Assembly (NCBI RefSeq): GCF_001050195.2 | Contig: NZ_DF967965.1 | Coordinates: forward strand, 1,567,150 to 1,631,149 | Length of the DNA: 64,000 bases | Reading direction: 5' to 3' | Source: Anaerolinea thermolimosa | GTDB lineage: Bacteria; Chloroflexota; Anaerolineae; Anaerolineales; Anaerolineaceae | Shown: one piece after another, positions 7,929-17,264 of the stretch | How positions within the stretch are numbered: the stretch's first letter is position 1 | How the letters are laid out: every line of letters begins with the position of its first letter | Program-made: the position numbers and the translations under genes | The notes under the pieces: generated by a model | What the model saw: only the letters and a program-made list of their open reading frames with translations | Databases searched by the model: none | What the model was told of the DNA's origin: nothing

Positions 7929-9086
7929 CTACTCCAGATCGGGTAGGTCAGCCAGGTCAATTACCTCTCCGTTACAAAACAACATTGCTCGTTCAATAGA
8001 GTTACTTAATTCTCGGATATTTCCCGGCCAACGGTAAGACATTAATGCTTCCAGGGCACGAGAAGTTATATCCCGCACATTGAATCCCAGACGAGCATTA
8101 TTCAACCGAATAAAAAAGCCCACCAGTTCCGGAATATCCTCCCTGCGTTCACGAAGAGGTGGCAGGTGAAGATCCACTACTTTTAATCGATAATACAGGT
8201 CTTCACGAAAATGCCCATCCCGAATCATGGTTTTTAAATCTCTATTCGATGCCGCAATCAGTTGTACATCCACTTTGATAAGCGTTGTTCCCCCTACTCG
8301 CCGGAAAGCTCTTTCTTCCAGAGCGCGGAGTAATTTGGCCTGAATATCCATTGGCATAGAACTGATTTCATCGAGGAACAGAATTCCACCATCCGCCACT
8401 TCCATGAGGCCATGCTTTCGCCGATCTGCTCCGGTAAACGCACCTGCTTCAAAACCAAAAAGTTCTGCTTCCAGCATGGTGGGTTGAATCGCAGCGCAAT
8501 TAATCGCAATAAAGGGTTTGTTCGAACGCGGGCTGGATTGATGAATAAACTTTGCTAATACCTCTTTTCCCGTGCCAGTCTCACCGGTGATGAGAACAGA
8601 AACCGACGCCGTTGCCGCCTTTTGTGCCTGAGCGATCATCGTCTGCATCCTGGGGCTCTTCCCGATTACAAAATCGCATGTCTTTTGAATTTGACGCCAG
8701 TGTAACAATTCACGCCGCATGGTAACAATTTCACCGGCTCTTTCGATTGATTTCTCAAGCTGGCTGTATTGGATAGGTTTCGTTAAAAAATCATGCGCAC
8801 CATTTCGCATCGCATCTACAGCCATTTCTATATCACCATAGGCTGTAACCAGGATGATCGGTGGACGGTAAACCATTCCGGTCGTTTCATAAAGAAGATT
8901 TGGACCATATCCATCGGGCAATTGGACATCGAGAAGGATCAGATCAGCCTTTCCTTTTTGAAGGTGCTCCTTGGCTTCTGCCAGGGAACCCACCCCAATC
9001 ACTTCATATCCCTTTGAAGCCAGATAAGTTTCTGTATTCTTTCGAAAAGTCTCTTCATCATCCACAATTAATACCGTAAGGCTCAT
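7929..9086 (-). CDS. Sigma-54 activator: receiver plus AAA+ domain, no DNA-binding domain
   Basis: This 385-residue response regulator has a receiver domain (residues 3-120, phosphoacceptor Asp53 in [10 protein letters not shown], Lys103) and a sigma-54 AAA+ domain (about 140-375). The Walker A motif GETGTGKE (168-175), the sigma-54-contacting loop GAFTGA (215-220) and the Walker [10 protein letters not shown] are all intact, so it should open sigma-54 promoters when phosphorylated. NtrC-type proteins normally end in a Fis-type helix-turn-helix; here the chain stops at DLADLPDLE, right after the AAA+ domain, with only 45 bases to the next gene. It should therefore work without a specific enhancer site. 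It overlaps the kinase gene by 4 bases and is surely its partner. Confidence 0.93.
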   Translation of the reverse strand: MSLTVLIVDDEETFRKNTETYLASKGYEVIGVGSLAEAKEHLQKGKADLILLDVQLPDGYGPNLLYETTGMVYRPPIILVTAYGDIEMAVDAMRNGAHDFLTKPIQYSQLEKSIERAGEIVTMRRELLHWRQIQKTCDFVIGKSPRMQTMIAQAQKAATASVSVLITGETGTGKEVLAKFIHQSSPRSNKPFIAINCAAIQPTMLEAELFGFEAGAFTGADRRKHGLMEVADGGILFLDEISSMPMDIQAKLLRALEERAFRRVGGTTLIKVDVQLIAASNRDLKTMIRDGHFREDLYYRLKVVDLHLPPLRERREDIPELVGFFIRLNNARLGFNVRDITSRALEALMSYRWPGNIRELSNSIERAMLFCNGEVIDLADLPDLE

Positions 9087-11041
9087 GATTCCTCTCCATT
9101 GTAAGCAAGTAAGGTGACCTCAAACATTGTCCCGCCAGGGAAAGAACTCACTTGAATACTTCCATGGTGCGCCGTAATAATACGTTTTGTAATCGCCAAC
9201 CCCAGACCCGTTCCATTACTTTTTGTAGTCACAAAAGGCTCAAAGATCCGATCGCGGATTTCATCAGGAATACCCGGCCCGTCATCAGATACCGTAACAA
9301 CCACCTGAGGCCGGTTGGGAAGCACATTTTTAGGGCCGATCCTCACGGCAAGATTTCCACCATTTTTACTCATCGCATCGGTGGCATTACTGATTAAGTT
9401 TGTAAACACCTGTTCCATGGCACGAGGATCAGCATATACCAGAGGAGTGTTGTTTTCAACATGAAAGAAAGGATGAATATTGACCTTCGAAAATCTCGGA
9501 TGCCACCGTTCCAAAAGGCGCTTCAACAACAAAGCCAGATCGATCGCCTCGAATCTGTACTGGGTATTGCGCGAGAAATTTAAAACCGATTCCATCAAGT
9601 GGTTGAGACGGACACAATCATTCTGTAGACGGGTCAAGTGATCCTGATGTGGGTCATCTGCTGGAAGGGTCGCTGAGAGTAATTGCAACCCCGTATAAAT
9701 ATTATTGATTGGATTCCGTACTTCATGGGCGAAAACTGCAGTAACTTCTCCAAGAATTGCTCGCTGCTCCAATTGCTGACTGCGAATCCGAATTTCCTCA
9801 TTCTCTGAAATATCCGTCACTAACACCACCAGAGCCACAACCTGATCTCCGTCACTCACCGGAATCGTTTGAATATGCGCCGGAAACAACTGCCCATGTC
9901 TTCGATGAAGAGACACATTTCCGATGTTGTGGGTGGGTATTCCCCTTGCTGCGGCCTCCAGTGCCGGAATGAGGCTATCCGGGCCGATTAATACCGTATC
10001 AGCTTTCTGAGACTTAACTTCCCATTCCGCATATCCAAGCATCCACTCGGCGGCGGGGTTCATAGCCGTAATTTCCATGGCCGGATTAAGGATCAATATT
10101 CCTTCCTGGGCATTTTCGGTTATCACCCGGAAGGTCTCTAAGGATTGATTGAGAGCTAACAAATCACACCGCAGATTTTCAACCAGTACATGATGTTCAA
10201 TGAATCGGCTGATTTCTATCCCAAAAAGGTTCAAGGCGTCCATGATCCATGCCGCTGGTTTTTTACGATCAGCAACGACCAGTAAACCAAACAATTGTCC
10301 CGGTTGACCCAAAGGAGCAGTTCCTATGTATTGAAAGCCAAACTCATGACCGATTTGATGAAGATCCGAAATAAGTCTTTTTCCAGGTTGCCAGAGACCT
10401 ACCCGCGCCAGCCTAGCTAAGCTTACAGAGGAAATATGGTCTGGGAAAATTTCCCCTTCAGAAGAACACTCCATGAACTTGGTCAGTCTGGGTTTTTCTG
10501 GATCAGCCTGATATAAACATAAAAACGGTGCATCCAACACCTCTGCCATCTTGACGCCCACTTTATGCAGCACTTCAATAAAATTTCCCTCCATGGCCGC
10601 TTCATCAAGAAGATCGATTACCTGGGTTACCTTTTCCATAGGTAACTCAGGTTCCGAACTGTTGTTAGGGGGTGGCAGGGTAAGGATAAATAGATAAAAA
10701 CCGCTTCTTCCGTCCTTAATCTCTCTGGAAGTTAACTTTACTTTACATGCTTCTTGACCCTGTCTTAGCAGAATTACGTCCTTCTCGTTTGCCGCAGCGT
10801 AATCTTCATCAGAAATACCTGTAATGACCTTCGTTACTTTTTCTCTGGCAACTTCATTTGCCTCAAACTTCGAGAGTTTCAAAAAAGCCTGGTTGTATCT
10901 GTAAATAAGCCCATCTTTTTTACTCACCAGAAGTGCTGGCTTATCGATCAATTCCAGCACAGTATTAAACTCATTACCCCCCGGTAGATCATTCTGCCAG
11001 GGGATTCGAAACATTTTGTGAAACCAACCAAAATCAACCAT
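9083..11041 (-). CDS. Cytoplasmic PAS-GAF-PAS sensor histidine kinase
   Basis: This 652-residue kinase has an N-terminal PAS-like domain (about 25-120), a GAF-like domain (about 135-290), a second PAS (about 305-415), a HisKA domain with phosphoacceptor His439 in [14 protein letters not shown], and a HATPase domain with the N box [11 protein letters not shown]1 box DDGPGIP and G2 box GTGLGLAI. No membrane span or signal peptide is present, so it senses something inside the cell. It overlaps the sigma-54 activator gene by 4 bases and follows rpoN by 7 bases. The three form a complete signal-to-sigma-54 module. The signal is not readable from the sequence. Confidence 0.94.
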   Translation of the reverse strand: MVDFGWFHKMFRIPWQNDLPGGNEFNTVLELIDKPALLVSKKDGLIYRYNQAFLKLSKFEANEVAREKVTKVITGISDEDYAAANEKDVILLRQGQEACKVKLTSREIKDGRSGFYLFILTLPPPNNSSEPELPMEKVTQVIDLLDEAAMEGNFIEVLHKVGVKMAEVLDAPFLCLYQADPEKPRLTKFMECSSEGEIFPDHISSVSLARLARVGLWQPGKRLISDLHQIGHEFGFQYIGTAPLGQPGQLFGLLVVADRKKPAAWIMDALNLFGIEISRFIEHHVLVENLRCDLLALNQSLETFRVITENAQEGILILNPAMEITAMNPAAEWMLGYAEWEVKSQKADTVLIGPDSLIPALEAAARGIPTHNIGNVSLHRRHGQLFPAHIQTIPVSDGDQVVALVVLVTDISENEEIRIRSQQLEQRAILGEVTAVFAHEVRNPINNIYTGLQLLSATLPADDPHQDHLTRLQNDCVRLNHLMESVLNFSRNTQYRFEAIDLALLLKRLLERWHPRFSKVNIHPFFHVENNTPLVYADPRAMEQVFTNLISNATDAMSKNGGNLAVRIGPKNVLPNRPQVVVTVSDDGPGIPDEIRDRIFEPFVTTKSNGTGLGLAITKRIITAHHGSIQVSSFPGGTMFEVTLLAYNGEES

Positions 11042-11048
11042 GGGCCAT

Positions 11049-12449
11049 TTAACCGGTCCTCCTTAAGTTAGCGGGCAGAATCCCCTCCATGGCTCGATAT
11101 TTTGCCACAGTTCTCCGGGCTACTTCATACCCTCTCTCTGCCAGAAGTTGAACCAGCTCTGAATCGCTGAGTGGGCGGGCTTCCTGATGGATGATTTCCT
11201 TCAAAACCATTCTCGCACTAAGACTGCGGTCAAAAAAATCCGCCAGTGGAATGATCTTGCGATTGGGTAATTGAACCGATTTATTAGCTACCGCACGTGA
11301 AATGGTCGATTCATGAACCCCCAACACTTTTGCCAGGTAGGCCCGGGTGATCGGCCTGAGATATTTCTCTCCATAGAGAATAAAATCACGTTGTAGGGTG
11401 GCAATTTGTGCCATTAATCGCTGCATGGTGTGGTTTCGCTGTTGAAGGCATTTGATAAAAAGGGATGCCCGCTCCAGGTCTTCTTTCATACTTTCCTTGT
11501 TTTCATCTTCTGCCTGGCGAATCGCTTGCTTAAAGAGAGGGTTTACCCGTAAAGTCCCCCAGAGTGGAAACAAAATTTCCACCACAAGTTGACTATCAGG
11601 CTCACCGGTTAACCGACTAATGATGATGTCAGGGCGATAAAATATTTGCGTCTGCGGTCCAGAAGGTTCTCGAATATCCCCCCAAGAGGACCTTCCCGGA
11701 AAGGGATTAAGGTTTTCCGCAATAAACCTTGCACACTCCCTCACGGCCTCGTCCGCCATACCCAGAGATTTAGCAAGCTCGTGATATTGTCTGCGGCTTA
11801 AATAATCCATCCCATCCCGAATGACCCGTTCTAGATTTTCGGGTACATGGCGGCTTTCACGCAACACATCAACCTGAACCAGCAACGCTTCCGTAGTACT
11901 GCAAGACCCCACACCCAGGGGGTCTGCTCGTTGAATAATTTTTTGTACCCCAAATACCCGTGTCAAAGGCACGTGCAAGTATGCCGCTACTTCTTCAAGT
12001 GAGACCGTGAGTAGACCATCTTCATCCAGATGTGTTAATAGAAACGCGGCAATCCCACGGTCTTCCACGGATACATCGGGAGCTACTTGCCGAAATACAT
12101 AGGTAGCCAGGTCTTCAGTGGATGCAGAACCTGTGTCCTCATAATCATCTTTTTCTTCCACATCCCCAAAGCCTGAGACAACATCTCGGGTAGAAACAAA
12201 GACGATGGGATCATCCTCACTTTTCAAAGAAGGCCGACTACAAACAGGACATACCCCCCCATTACGCAACAGACGGCGACAGGTTGGACAGCGAATTTCA
12301 TCCACCAATTCCAACGCCGGATTGGAGGCTAACTCGGCCTCAATCTGTTGTTGAAGCTCACCCGATGTAAGGCTCAATAATGTCATCGTCTGAGCCAGAT
12401 GTGCCGTGGTCAATGGGCGAATGGTGTGAACAGGTAGATGCTGGAACAT
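11049..12449 (-). CDS. rpoN: RNA polymerase sigma-54 factor (RpoN) with zinc-ribbon insertion
   Basis: This 466-residue protein is a full sigma-54. Region I lies at residues about 5-50 (leucine/glutamine rich), the core-binding domain in the middle, and the C-terminal RpoN box ARRTVAKYRA at 444-453, which contacts the -24 element. Between region I and the core-binding domain there is CPTC-x9-CPVC (Cys54, 57, 67, 70), a rubredoxin/zinc-ribbon-like knuckle not found in the enterobacterial protein. It is the first gene of the sigma-54/kinase/activator run and is itself preceded by a sequence that fits a sigma-54 promoter. Sigma-54 redirects polymerase to promoters that need an AAA+ activator. 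Confidence 0.95.
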   Translation of the reverse strand: MFQHLPVHTIRPLTTAHLAQTMTLLSLTSGELQQQIEAELASNPALELVDEIRCPTCRRLLRNGGVCPVCSRPSLKSEDDPIVFVSTRDVVSGFGDVEEKDDYEDTGSASTEDLATYVFRQVAPDVSVEDRGIAAFLLTHLDEDGLLTVSLEEVAAYLHVPLTRVFGVQKIIQRADPLGVGSCSTTEALLVQVDVLRESRHVPENLERVIRDGMDYLSRRQYHELAKSLGMADEAVRECARFIAENLNPFPGRSSWGDIREPSGPQTQIFYRPDIIISRLTGEPDSQLVVEILFPLWGTLRVNPLFKQAIRQAEDENKESMKEDLERASLFIKCLQQRNHTMQRLMAQIATLQRDFILYGEKYLRPITRAYLAKVLGVHESTISRAVANKSVQLPNRKIIPLADFFDRSLSARMVLKEIIHQEARPLSDSELVQLLAERGYEVARRTVAKYRAMEGILPANLRRTG

Positions 12450-12493
12450 GTCAGTCGATCCTTGAAAACAGTATAGCCTTGGTTAAAAAATGT

Positions 12494-12509
12494 TGCAAGT
12501 TCTGTGCCA
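12494..12509 (-). promoter_or_regulatory. Sigma-54 (-24/-12) promoter of rpoN
   Basis: On the minus strand the sequence reads TGGCACAGAACTTGCA. It has GG and GC exactly 10 bases apart and fits the consensus TGGCAYRN4TTGCW at every fixed position. Its predicted start is near 12483, 34 bases ahead of the rpoN start. It implies that sigma-54 activates its own gene and the kinase/activator genes behind it. Confidence 0.75.
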
Positions 12510-12522
12510 CCCCTTTTGATGG

Positions 12523-12528
12523 TAAAAT
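12523..12528 (+). promoter_or_regulatory. Possible extended -10 box of trmFO
   Basis: TGG-TAAAAT resembles an extended -10 element with the start about 3 bases before the trmFO ATG, giving almost no leader. No good -35 box is seen (12500-12505 is TTCTGT). It partly shares the 88-base gap with the rpoN sigma-54 promoter. Confidence 0.35.
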
Positions 12529-12537
12529 CAAATTCCA

Positions 12538-13902
12538 ATGGAAGAATTAATCGTAATTGGAGGCGGATTAGCTGGAAGCGAAGCTGCATGGCAGGCGGCC
12601 ATACGAGGGATGAAGGTGCGACTCTACGAAATGCGTCCCTCTAAACCAACCGGCGCTCATGTCAGTGGAAATCTGGCCGAACTCGTCTGCTCAAACTCAC
12701 TTGGATCCAACCTTCAAGACCGTGCTTCAGGTTTACTTAAAGAGGAGCTACGCCGGCTAGGGTCTTTGCTTCTGCAGATCGCGGAAACAACCAGCATCCC
12801 TGCCGGATCTGCTTTAGCCGTTGATCGGGAAGCATTCTCTCAAAAAGTTACCGAGGTCATCGCCAGTCACCCAATGATCACTCTCGTCCGTGAGGAGGTC
12901 CTTGAAATACCATCCTCACTGACGGTGATTGCGTCAGGCCCTCTCACCTCTCCTGGCCTGAGTCAGTCCATTCAGATGATCACAGGGCAGGAGCACCTTT
13001 TCTTTTTTGATGCCATCGCCCCGGTTGTTCGAGCTGATACCATCAATATGGAAAAAGCCTTCAGAGCGTCTCGATACGGCAAAACCGAACAACCTGAGGG
13101 AGATTATATTAACTGCCCGCTGACTCGCGAAGAATATGAACATTTTGTTACAGAATTAATTCATGCAGAGAGGATTCCCCTGCGTGACTTTGAAACTCCT
13201 ATCCTGGAAGGGGTACGTGCCGGGGCTTTTTTTGAGGGTTGCCTGCCTGTTGAAGTAATCGCATCGCGGGGATTGCAAGCTCTGGCATTCGGCCCCATGA
13301 GACCTGTTGGCCTCAGAGATCCCCATACAGGCCGGAGGCCTTATGCTGTAGTTCAGCTACGCCAGGATAACCTGGCTGGCACCCTGTATAATATGGTTGG
13401 ATTCCAAACCAATCTGCTTTACCAGGAACAAAAACGCGTTTTCCGTCTGATCCCGGGGCTTGAATCGGCTGAGTTTGAACGCTTCGGACAAATGCACCGG
13501 AATACCTTTCTTGCTTCACCTGTTTTATTGCATTCCACCTTACAATTAAAGTCTCAAGAAAATATTCTCTTTGCCGGCCAAATTACCGGCGTCGAAGGAT
13601 ATATGGGTAACATCGCCACGGGGCTTCTCGCCGGCATCAATGCTGCCCGCCTTGCTCGCAGCCTCCCCCCGGTGACTCCTCCGCCGACGACCATGATTGG
13701 GGCGTTATGTCATTACATAACCCATGCCTCTCTGAAAGACTTTCAACCCATGAAAGCCAATTTCGGTATCCTTTCCCCTCTACCAGACCTGGAACACGAT
13801 AAACGGAAACGGTCAATGCAATATGTCTCTCGTGCACTGACCGACCTTGAACTCTGGATAAATGCTCATGACCTCATCCCACCCATTCACGCATTCGGGT
13901 AG
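12538..13902 (+). CDS. trmFO: Methylenetetrahydrofolate-tRNA-(uracil-5-)-methyltransferase TrmFO
   Basis: This 454-residue FAD enzyme methylates uridine 54 in the T-loop of tRNA, taking the methyl group from methylenetetrahydrofolate. The FAD-binding VIGGGLAGSEAA is at the N-terminus. Cys51 in ELVCSNSLGSN and the cysteine in FFEGCLPVEVIASRG match the two catalytic cysteines of the family, and the C-terminal ITGVEGYMGNIATGL motif is typical. The enzyme replaces TrmA in Gram-positive and deep-branching bacteria. It is divergent from rpoN, and its end overlaps the start of the M28 peptidase gene by 41 bases. Confidence 0.96.
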   Translation: MEELIVIGGGLAGSEAAWQAAIRGMKVRLYEMRPSKPTGAHVSGNLAELVCSNSLGSNLQDRASGLLKEELRRLGSLLLQIAETTSIPAGSALAVDREAFSQKVTEVIASHPMITLVREEVLEIPSSLTVIASGPLTSPGLSQSIQMITGQEHLFFFDAIAPVVRADTINMEKAFRASRYGKTEQPEGDYINCPLTREEYEHFVTELIHAERIPLRDFETPILEGVRAGAFFEGCLPVEVIASRGLQALAFGPMRPVGLRDPHTGRRPYAVVQLRQDNLAGTLYNMVGFQTNLLYQEQKRVFRLIPGLESAEFERFGQMHRNTFLASPVLLHSTLQLKSQENILFAGQITGVEGYMGNIATGLLAGINAARLARSLPPVTPPPTTMIGALCHYITHASLKDFQPMKANFGILSPLPDLEHDKRKRSMQYVSRALTDLELWINAHDLIPPIHAFG

Positions 13903-14788
13903 CCCGTTCAGGAAATCTCGCATTTTACTTTTCTTTACCCTCCTGGTCGGGGCTATCATTCTGGTAAGCTTCCTCTGGCCATTGCTCAAACCAGTTCGAT
14001 TCGATGGGAAACAAGCCTACCAACATGTGCTTGCCCAGGTGCAAATGGGGCCGCGTATACCCGGTAGCCCCGCACACCATGCCGCGGTGAAGTATATAAC
14101 CTCTCAGCTGCAGCGCCATCATTGGGAAGTGTTGCTACAAGAAACCACAATTTCCGGCATTCCGGTTATCAACATCATTGCCCACCGTGGTTCCTTATCT
14201 CCCCGGCTCATCCTGGGAGCTCATTACGATACCCGGCAACTGGCAGATCAGGATGAAAATCCCGATCAGCGTAATCAACCCGTCCCAGGCGCCAATGACG
14301 GTGCCTCTGGAGTAGCTGTACTCCTGGAAATTGCCCGCGTTCTTCCCAAAGAAACCAAAGACATCAACCTGGTTTTTTTCGATGTTGAAGATCAGGGAGA
14401 GATCAATGGCCTCCCCTGGATCATTGGATCTTCTTATTACGCTCAGCAATTAACCGTTCTCCCCGAAGCAGTAATCATCATAGATATGATTGGTGACGCT
14501 GACCAACAAATTTATTTCGAGCGCAATTCCGATACCAAGTTACAGGAAGAAATCTGGCAGATTGCAGCTGACCTGGGTTTTTCTAGTCGCTTCCTCCCCT
14601 ACCCCAGGTTCAGTATGCTAGACGATCACACCCCCTTCTTACAGCGTGGGATTGCTGCAGTTGACATCATTGACTTTGACTATCCTTACTGGCACAAAAC
14701 TTCAGATACTCCCGATAAAGTCTCTCCAGAAAGCCTTGCCGCCGTTGGGCGCGTCCTTGTACAATGGATCCACCAGAGGGGGTGGTAA
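13862..14788 (+). CDS. Membrane-anchored M28-family zinc peptidase / glutaminyl cyclase-like
   Basis: This 308-residue protein has an N-terminal membrane anchor (about residues 20-45, ILLFFTLLVGAIILVSFLWPLL), followed by an extracytoplasmic M28-type domain. Metal ligands are visible in LGAHYDTR, GANDGASG and the VEDQGE segment, with a later DDHTPF and a terminal DFDYPYWHKTSD. The pattern resembles both aminopeptidases and glutaminyl-peptide cyclotransferases; I cannot decide which reaction it performs. The start inside trmFO (41-base overlap) is the only one that gives the full anchor; an ATG two codons later is nearly equivalent. It probably trims extracellular peptides. Confidence 0.85.
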   Translation: MLMTSSHPFTHSGSPFRKSRILLFFTLLVGAIILVSFLWPLLKPVRFDGKQAYQHVLAQVQMGPRIPGSPAHHAAVKYITSQLQRHHWEVLLQETTISGIPVINIIAHRGSLSPRLILGAHYDTRQLADQDENPDQRNQPVPGANDGASGVAVLLEIARVLPKETKDINLVFFDVEDQGEINGLPWIIGSSYYAQQLTVLPEAVIIIDMIGDADQQIYFERNSDTKLQEEIWQIAADLGFSSRFLPYPRFSMLDDHTPFLQRGIAAVDIIDFDYPYWHKTSDTPDKVSPESLAAVGRVLVQWIHQRGW

Positions 14789-14811
14789 AATAGTATTAAA
14801 CAGGGTACCTA

Positions 14812-16050
14812 TTGTTTAATTCAAAGATGCAAGAGCCTGAATTGCTTCGCAATCTACAACCCATCTGGTTGAGCCGCGCAACTGAAGCCATGGCGCGGTC
14901 CTTGAATATTCGTGATGATCTCCGTGCTCAACTCGAACGGTTTTTCTTTCTTCTCACTCAGGCTGTAGAAACAGGCAATCCAGAATGGTTGGATCCAGTT
15001 CTGGATGAGTGGGCTTCATCCCTCACCCAGACTGACCTGGAAGCCAGAGAAAGCAACCTTTTGAGCTTTATTCGAGAAATAATGCAACGAACCATCGATG
15101 TATGCCGGCAGACTCTCCACGAAGAACAGGCTCTTTCTTTGATTGTGGATATCATCCCACATCTGACTTATTGTTATGAAAAAGCTGCTCAGGCGGAGAT
15201 TCAGGTGAGGGTATCCTATGTATCCAACCAGTTAAAACAGGTACAACAAACTCTGGAGCGGTTAGACCGTAGTAAATCCGATTTCATTGCCGTAGCTGCC
15301 CATGAGTTGAAGACTCCTCTTACTCTGGTAGAAGGGTATGCAGCTATGCTTCGAGAAGTGCTGAACAAAAAAGAGCTTTCTCCTTACGAGCAGGAATTAT
15401 TAAATGGGATCAGCACTGGCACAAAACGCTTGAAACTCATTATTGACGATATGATTGATGTTTCAATGATCGACAATAACTTACTCTCCCTGAATTTCCA
15501 ACCTGTCTGGGTAAACCGTTTATTGTCGGTGATTAAAAACGAGCTGGAACCCTTCATCAAAGAACGCCATCAGACCCTTGAGATATATGATTTTCCCGGG
15601 AGTTCCGAAATGACCTTTGGAGACCCCGAACGTTTATTACAGGTGCTACGAAATGTACTCACCAACGCTATGAAATACACCCCCGATGGAGGAAAAATCA
15701 CCGTCGATGGCCGCCTGTTGCCGGGGTTTATCGAGGTCGTTGTTAACGACACAGGAATTGGCATTGCCCCGGAAGACCAGTTACTCATTTTTGATAAATT
15801 TGCTCGCCTTGGCAACAGCGACCTTCACTCCAGCGGAAAAACCAAATTCAAAGGGGGTGGCCCGGGGCTTGGTCTGCACATTGCCCGCGGAATCATCGAG
15901 TCTCACGGCGGGGCGATTTGGGTTGAATCACCCGGCTATGATGAAGAAAAATTACCCGGGTCAACCTTCCACATTCTCATCCCACATCGCCGAGAGCCGC
16001 CCGACGAGAAATTAGCCCGTTTACTGGCGCCGGTCATTGGAGCCGCCTGA
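14812..16050 (+). CDS. Cytoplasmic sensor histidine kinase
   Basis: This 412-residue kinase lacks membrane segments. Residues 1-125 are helical and resemble the RsbRD-type non-haem globin-like sensor region, followed by a coiled-coil linker (about 128-153). Then comes a HisKA domain with phosphoacceptor His164 in VAAHELKTPLTLVEGY and a HATPase domain with NVLTNAMKYTPDGG, NDTGIGI and GPGLGLHIARG. No response regulator is next to it, so it is an orphan here; the lone receiver protein at 53823 is one possible partner. The first codon is TTG; an ATG at 14827, five codons later, is an alternative start, and neither has a strong ribosome site. Confidence 0.9.
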   Translation: MFNSKMQEPELLRNLQPIWLSRATEAMARSLNIRDDLRAQLERFFFLLTQAVETGNPEWLDPVLDEWASSLTQTDLEARESNLLSFIREIMQRTIDVCRQTLHEEQALSLIVDIIPHLTYCYEKAAQAEIQVRVSYVSNQLKQVQQTLERLDRSKSDFIAVAAHELKTPLTLVEGYAAMLREVLNKKELSPYEQELLNGISTGTKRLKLIIDDMIDVSMIDNNLLSLNFQPVWVNRLLSVIKNELEPFIKERHQTLEIYDFPGSSEMTFGDPERLLQVLRNVLTNAMKYTPDGGKITVDGRLLPGFIEVVVNDTGIGIAPEDQLLIFDKFARLGNSDLHSSGKTKFKGGGPGLGLHIARGIIESHGGAIWVESPGYDEEKLPGSTFHILIPHRREPPDEKLARLLAPVIGAA

Positions 16051-16068
16051 TTTCATTAAGGATTGGAT

Positions 16069-17262
16069 ATGAACGAGTACGAAAATTACACCTTTATACA
16101 GCCTGCAGATAGAATTGCCTCTTTCAAACCGTACTTCTTTGCCAGCCTGAATCAAAAGATCGCTCAATTACGTGCGCAAGGCATGGATGTCATCCGATTG
16201 GATATGGGGTCTCCCGATCTGCCTCCAGCCGACTTTATCATTGATGCGTTGATCCAGTCCGCTCGTCGCCCCGATACTCACGGCTACTCACCCAATGGCG
16301 GCACACCAGCCTTTCGAAAAGCAGTGGCTGAGTACTACCTGAATCGATTCGATGTCTCTCTCGATCCACAAAAAGAGGTGCTCGCACTCGTCGGTTCTAA
16401 AGAAGGTCTTTTTAATCTGAGTCAGGTCTTGTTGAATCCTGGTGACATCTCACTGGTACCAGATCCCGGGTATCCCGTATATGCTGCTGGTAGTATGATC
16501 GCTGGTGCCGAAGTATATCCCATGCCCCTGCTCAAGGAAAACGGGTTTTTACCTGATTTAGATGCCATTCCCCCTGAGGTTGCCAGGCGAGCAAAAATCC
16601 TCTGGTTGAATTATCCCAATAATCCAACCGGGGCAGTGGCAACGTATGACTTCTACATGAAAGTAATAGAATTTGCGCACAGATATCAGGTATTGGTGGC
16701 CAGTGATGCGCCCTATACAGATATTTGTTTTGAAGGATATCGTGCCCCTAGTATTCTGCAAATCCCCGGTGCCCGAGAAGTTACCGTAGAGTTCAACTCC
16801 CTTTCCAAGACTTATAATATGGCAGGTTGGCGCCTGGGAATGGCGGTTGGGAACGCCAGAGTCATTTCATACCTTCATACGTATAAAAGCCAATCGGATT
16901 CATCTCAATTCCAGGCAATTCTCGATGCCGGAACTGTAGCCCTCACTGGAGATCAATCCTGGATCGAACAACGGAACGACATTTACCGCCAGCGCCGAGA
17001 CATTGTTGTCCAGGGTTTGAGGGAGGCTGGCTTTACGGTTGACATTCCTCCTGCCGCCATTTATGTCTGGGCAAAATTACCCCCTGGTCATAACGATAGC
17101 ACAGATTTCTGCACTCGCCTTTTAGAATCAACCGGCGTATCCGTCACACCGGGGATTGTTTATGGAGCTCACGGGGAAGGGTACCTGCGTGTATCCCTGG
17201 GCACAGATACCGAACTCATCCAGAAAGCAATGGAGCGAATTAAAGGCTGGATTAAGGAATAA
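16069..17262 (+). CDS. PLP-dependent aminotransferase, DapL-like
   Basis: This class I/II aminotransferase (397 residues from the ATG) has the fold-type I signature. The PLP lysine is in FNSLSKTYNMAGWRLG near residue 240, the NYPNNPTGA loop binds cofactor, and DAPYTDICF precedes it. It resembles LL-diaminopimelate aminotransferase and related alanine/aspartate transaminases of Chloroflexota, so a role in lysine/peptidoglycan precursor synthesis is possible but substrate is not provable. I chose ATG 16069 over a TTG two codons upstream because AAGGA ends 6 bases ahead of it. It precedes hflX by 2 bases. Confidence 0.88.
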   Translation: MNEYENYTFIQPADRIASFKPYFFASLNQKIAQLRAQGMDVIRLDMGSPDLPPADFIIDALIQSARRPDTHGYSPNGGTPAFRKAVAEYYLNRFDVSLDPQKEVLALVGSKEGLFNLSQVLLNPGDISLVPDPGYPVYAAGSMIAGAEVYPMPLLKENGFLPDLDAIPPEVARRAKILWLNYPNNPTGAVATYDFYMKVIEFAHRYQVLVASDAPYTDICFEGYRAPSILQIPGAREVTVEFNSLSKTYNMAGWRLGMAVGNARVISYLHTYKSQSDSSQFQAILDAGTVALTGDQSWIEQRNDIYRQRRDIVVQGLREAGFTVDIPPAAIYVWAKLPPGHNDSTDFCTRLLESTGVSVTPGIVYGAHGEGYLRVSLGTDTELIQKAMERIKGWIKE

Positions 17263-17264
17263 CC

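Noticed and set aside
14691-14706. TGGCACAAAACTTC as a further sigma-54 site
   Set aside because: It lacks the GC of the -12 element and lies inside the M28 peptidase gene.
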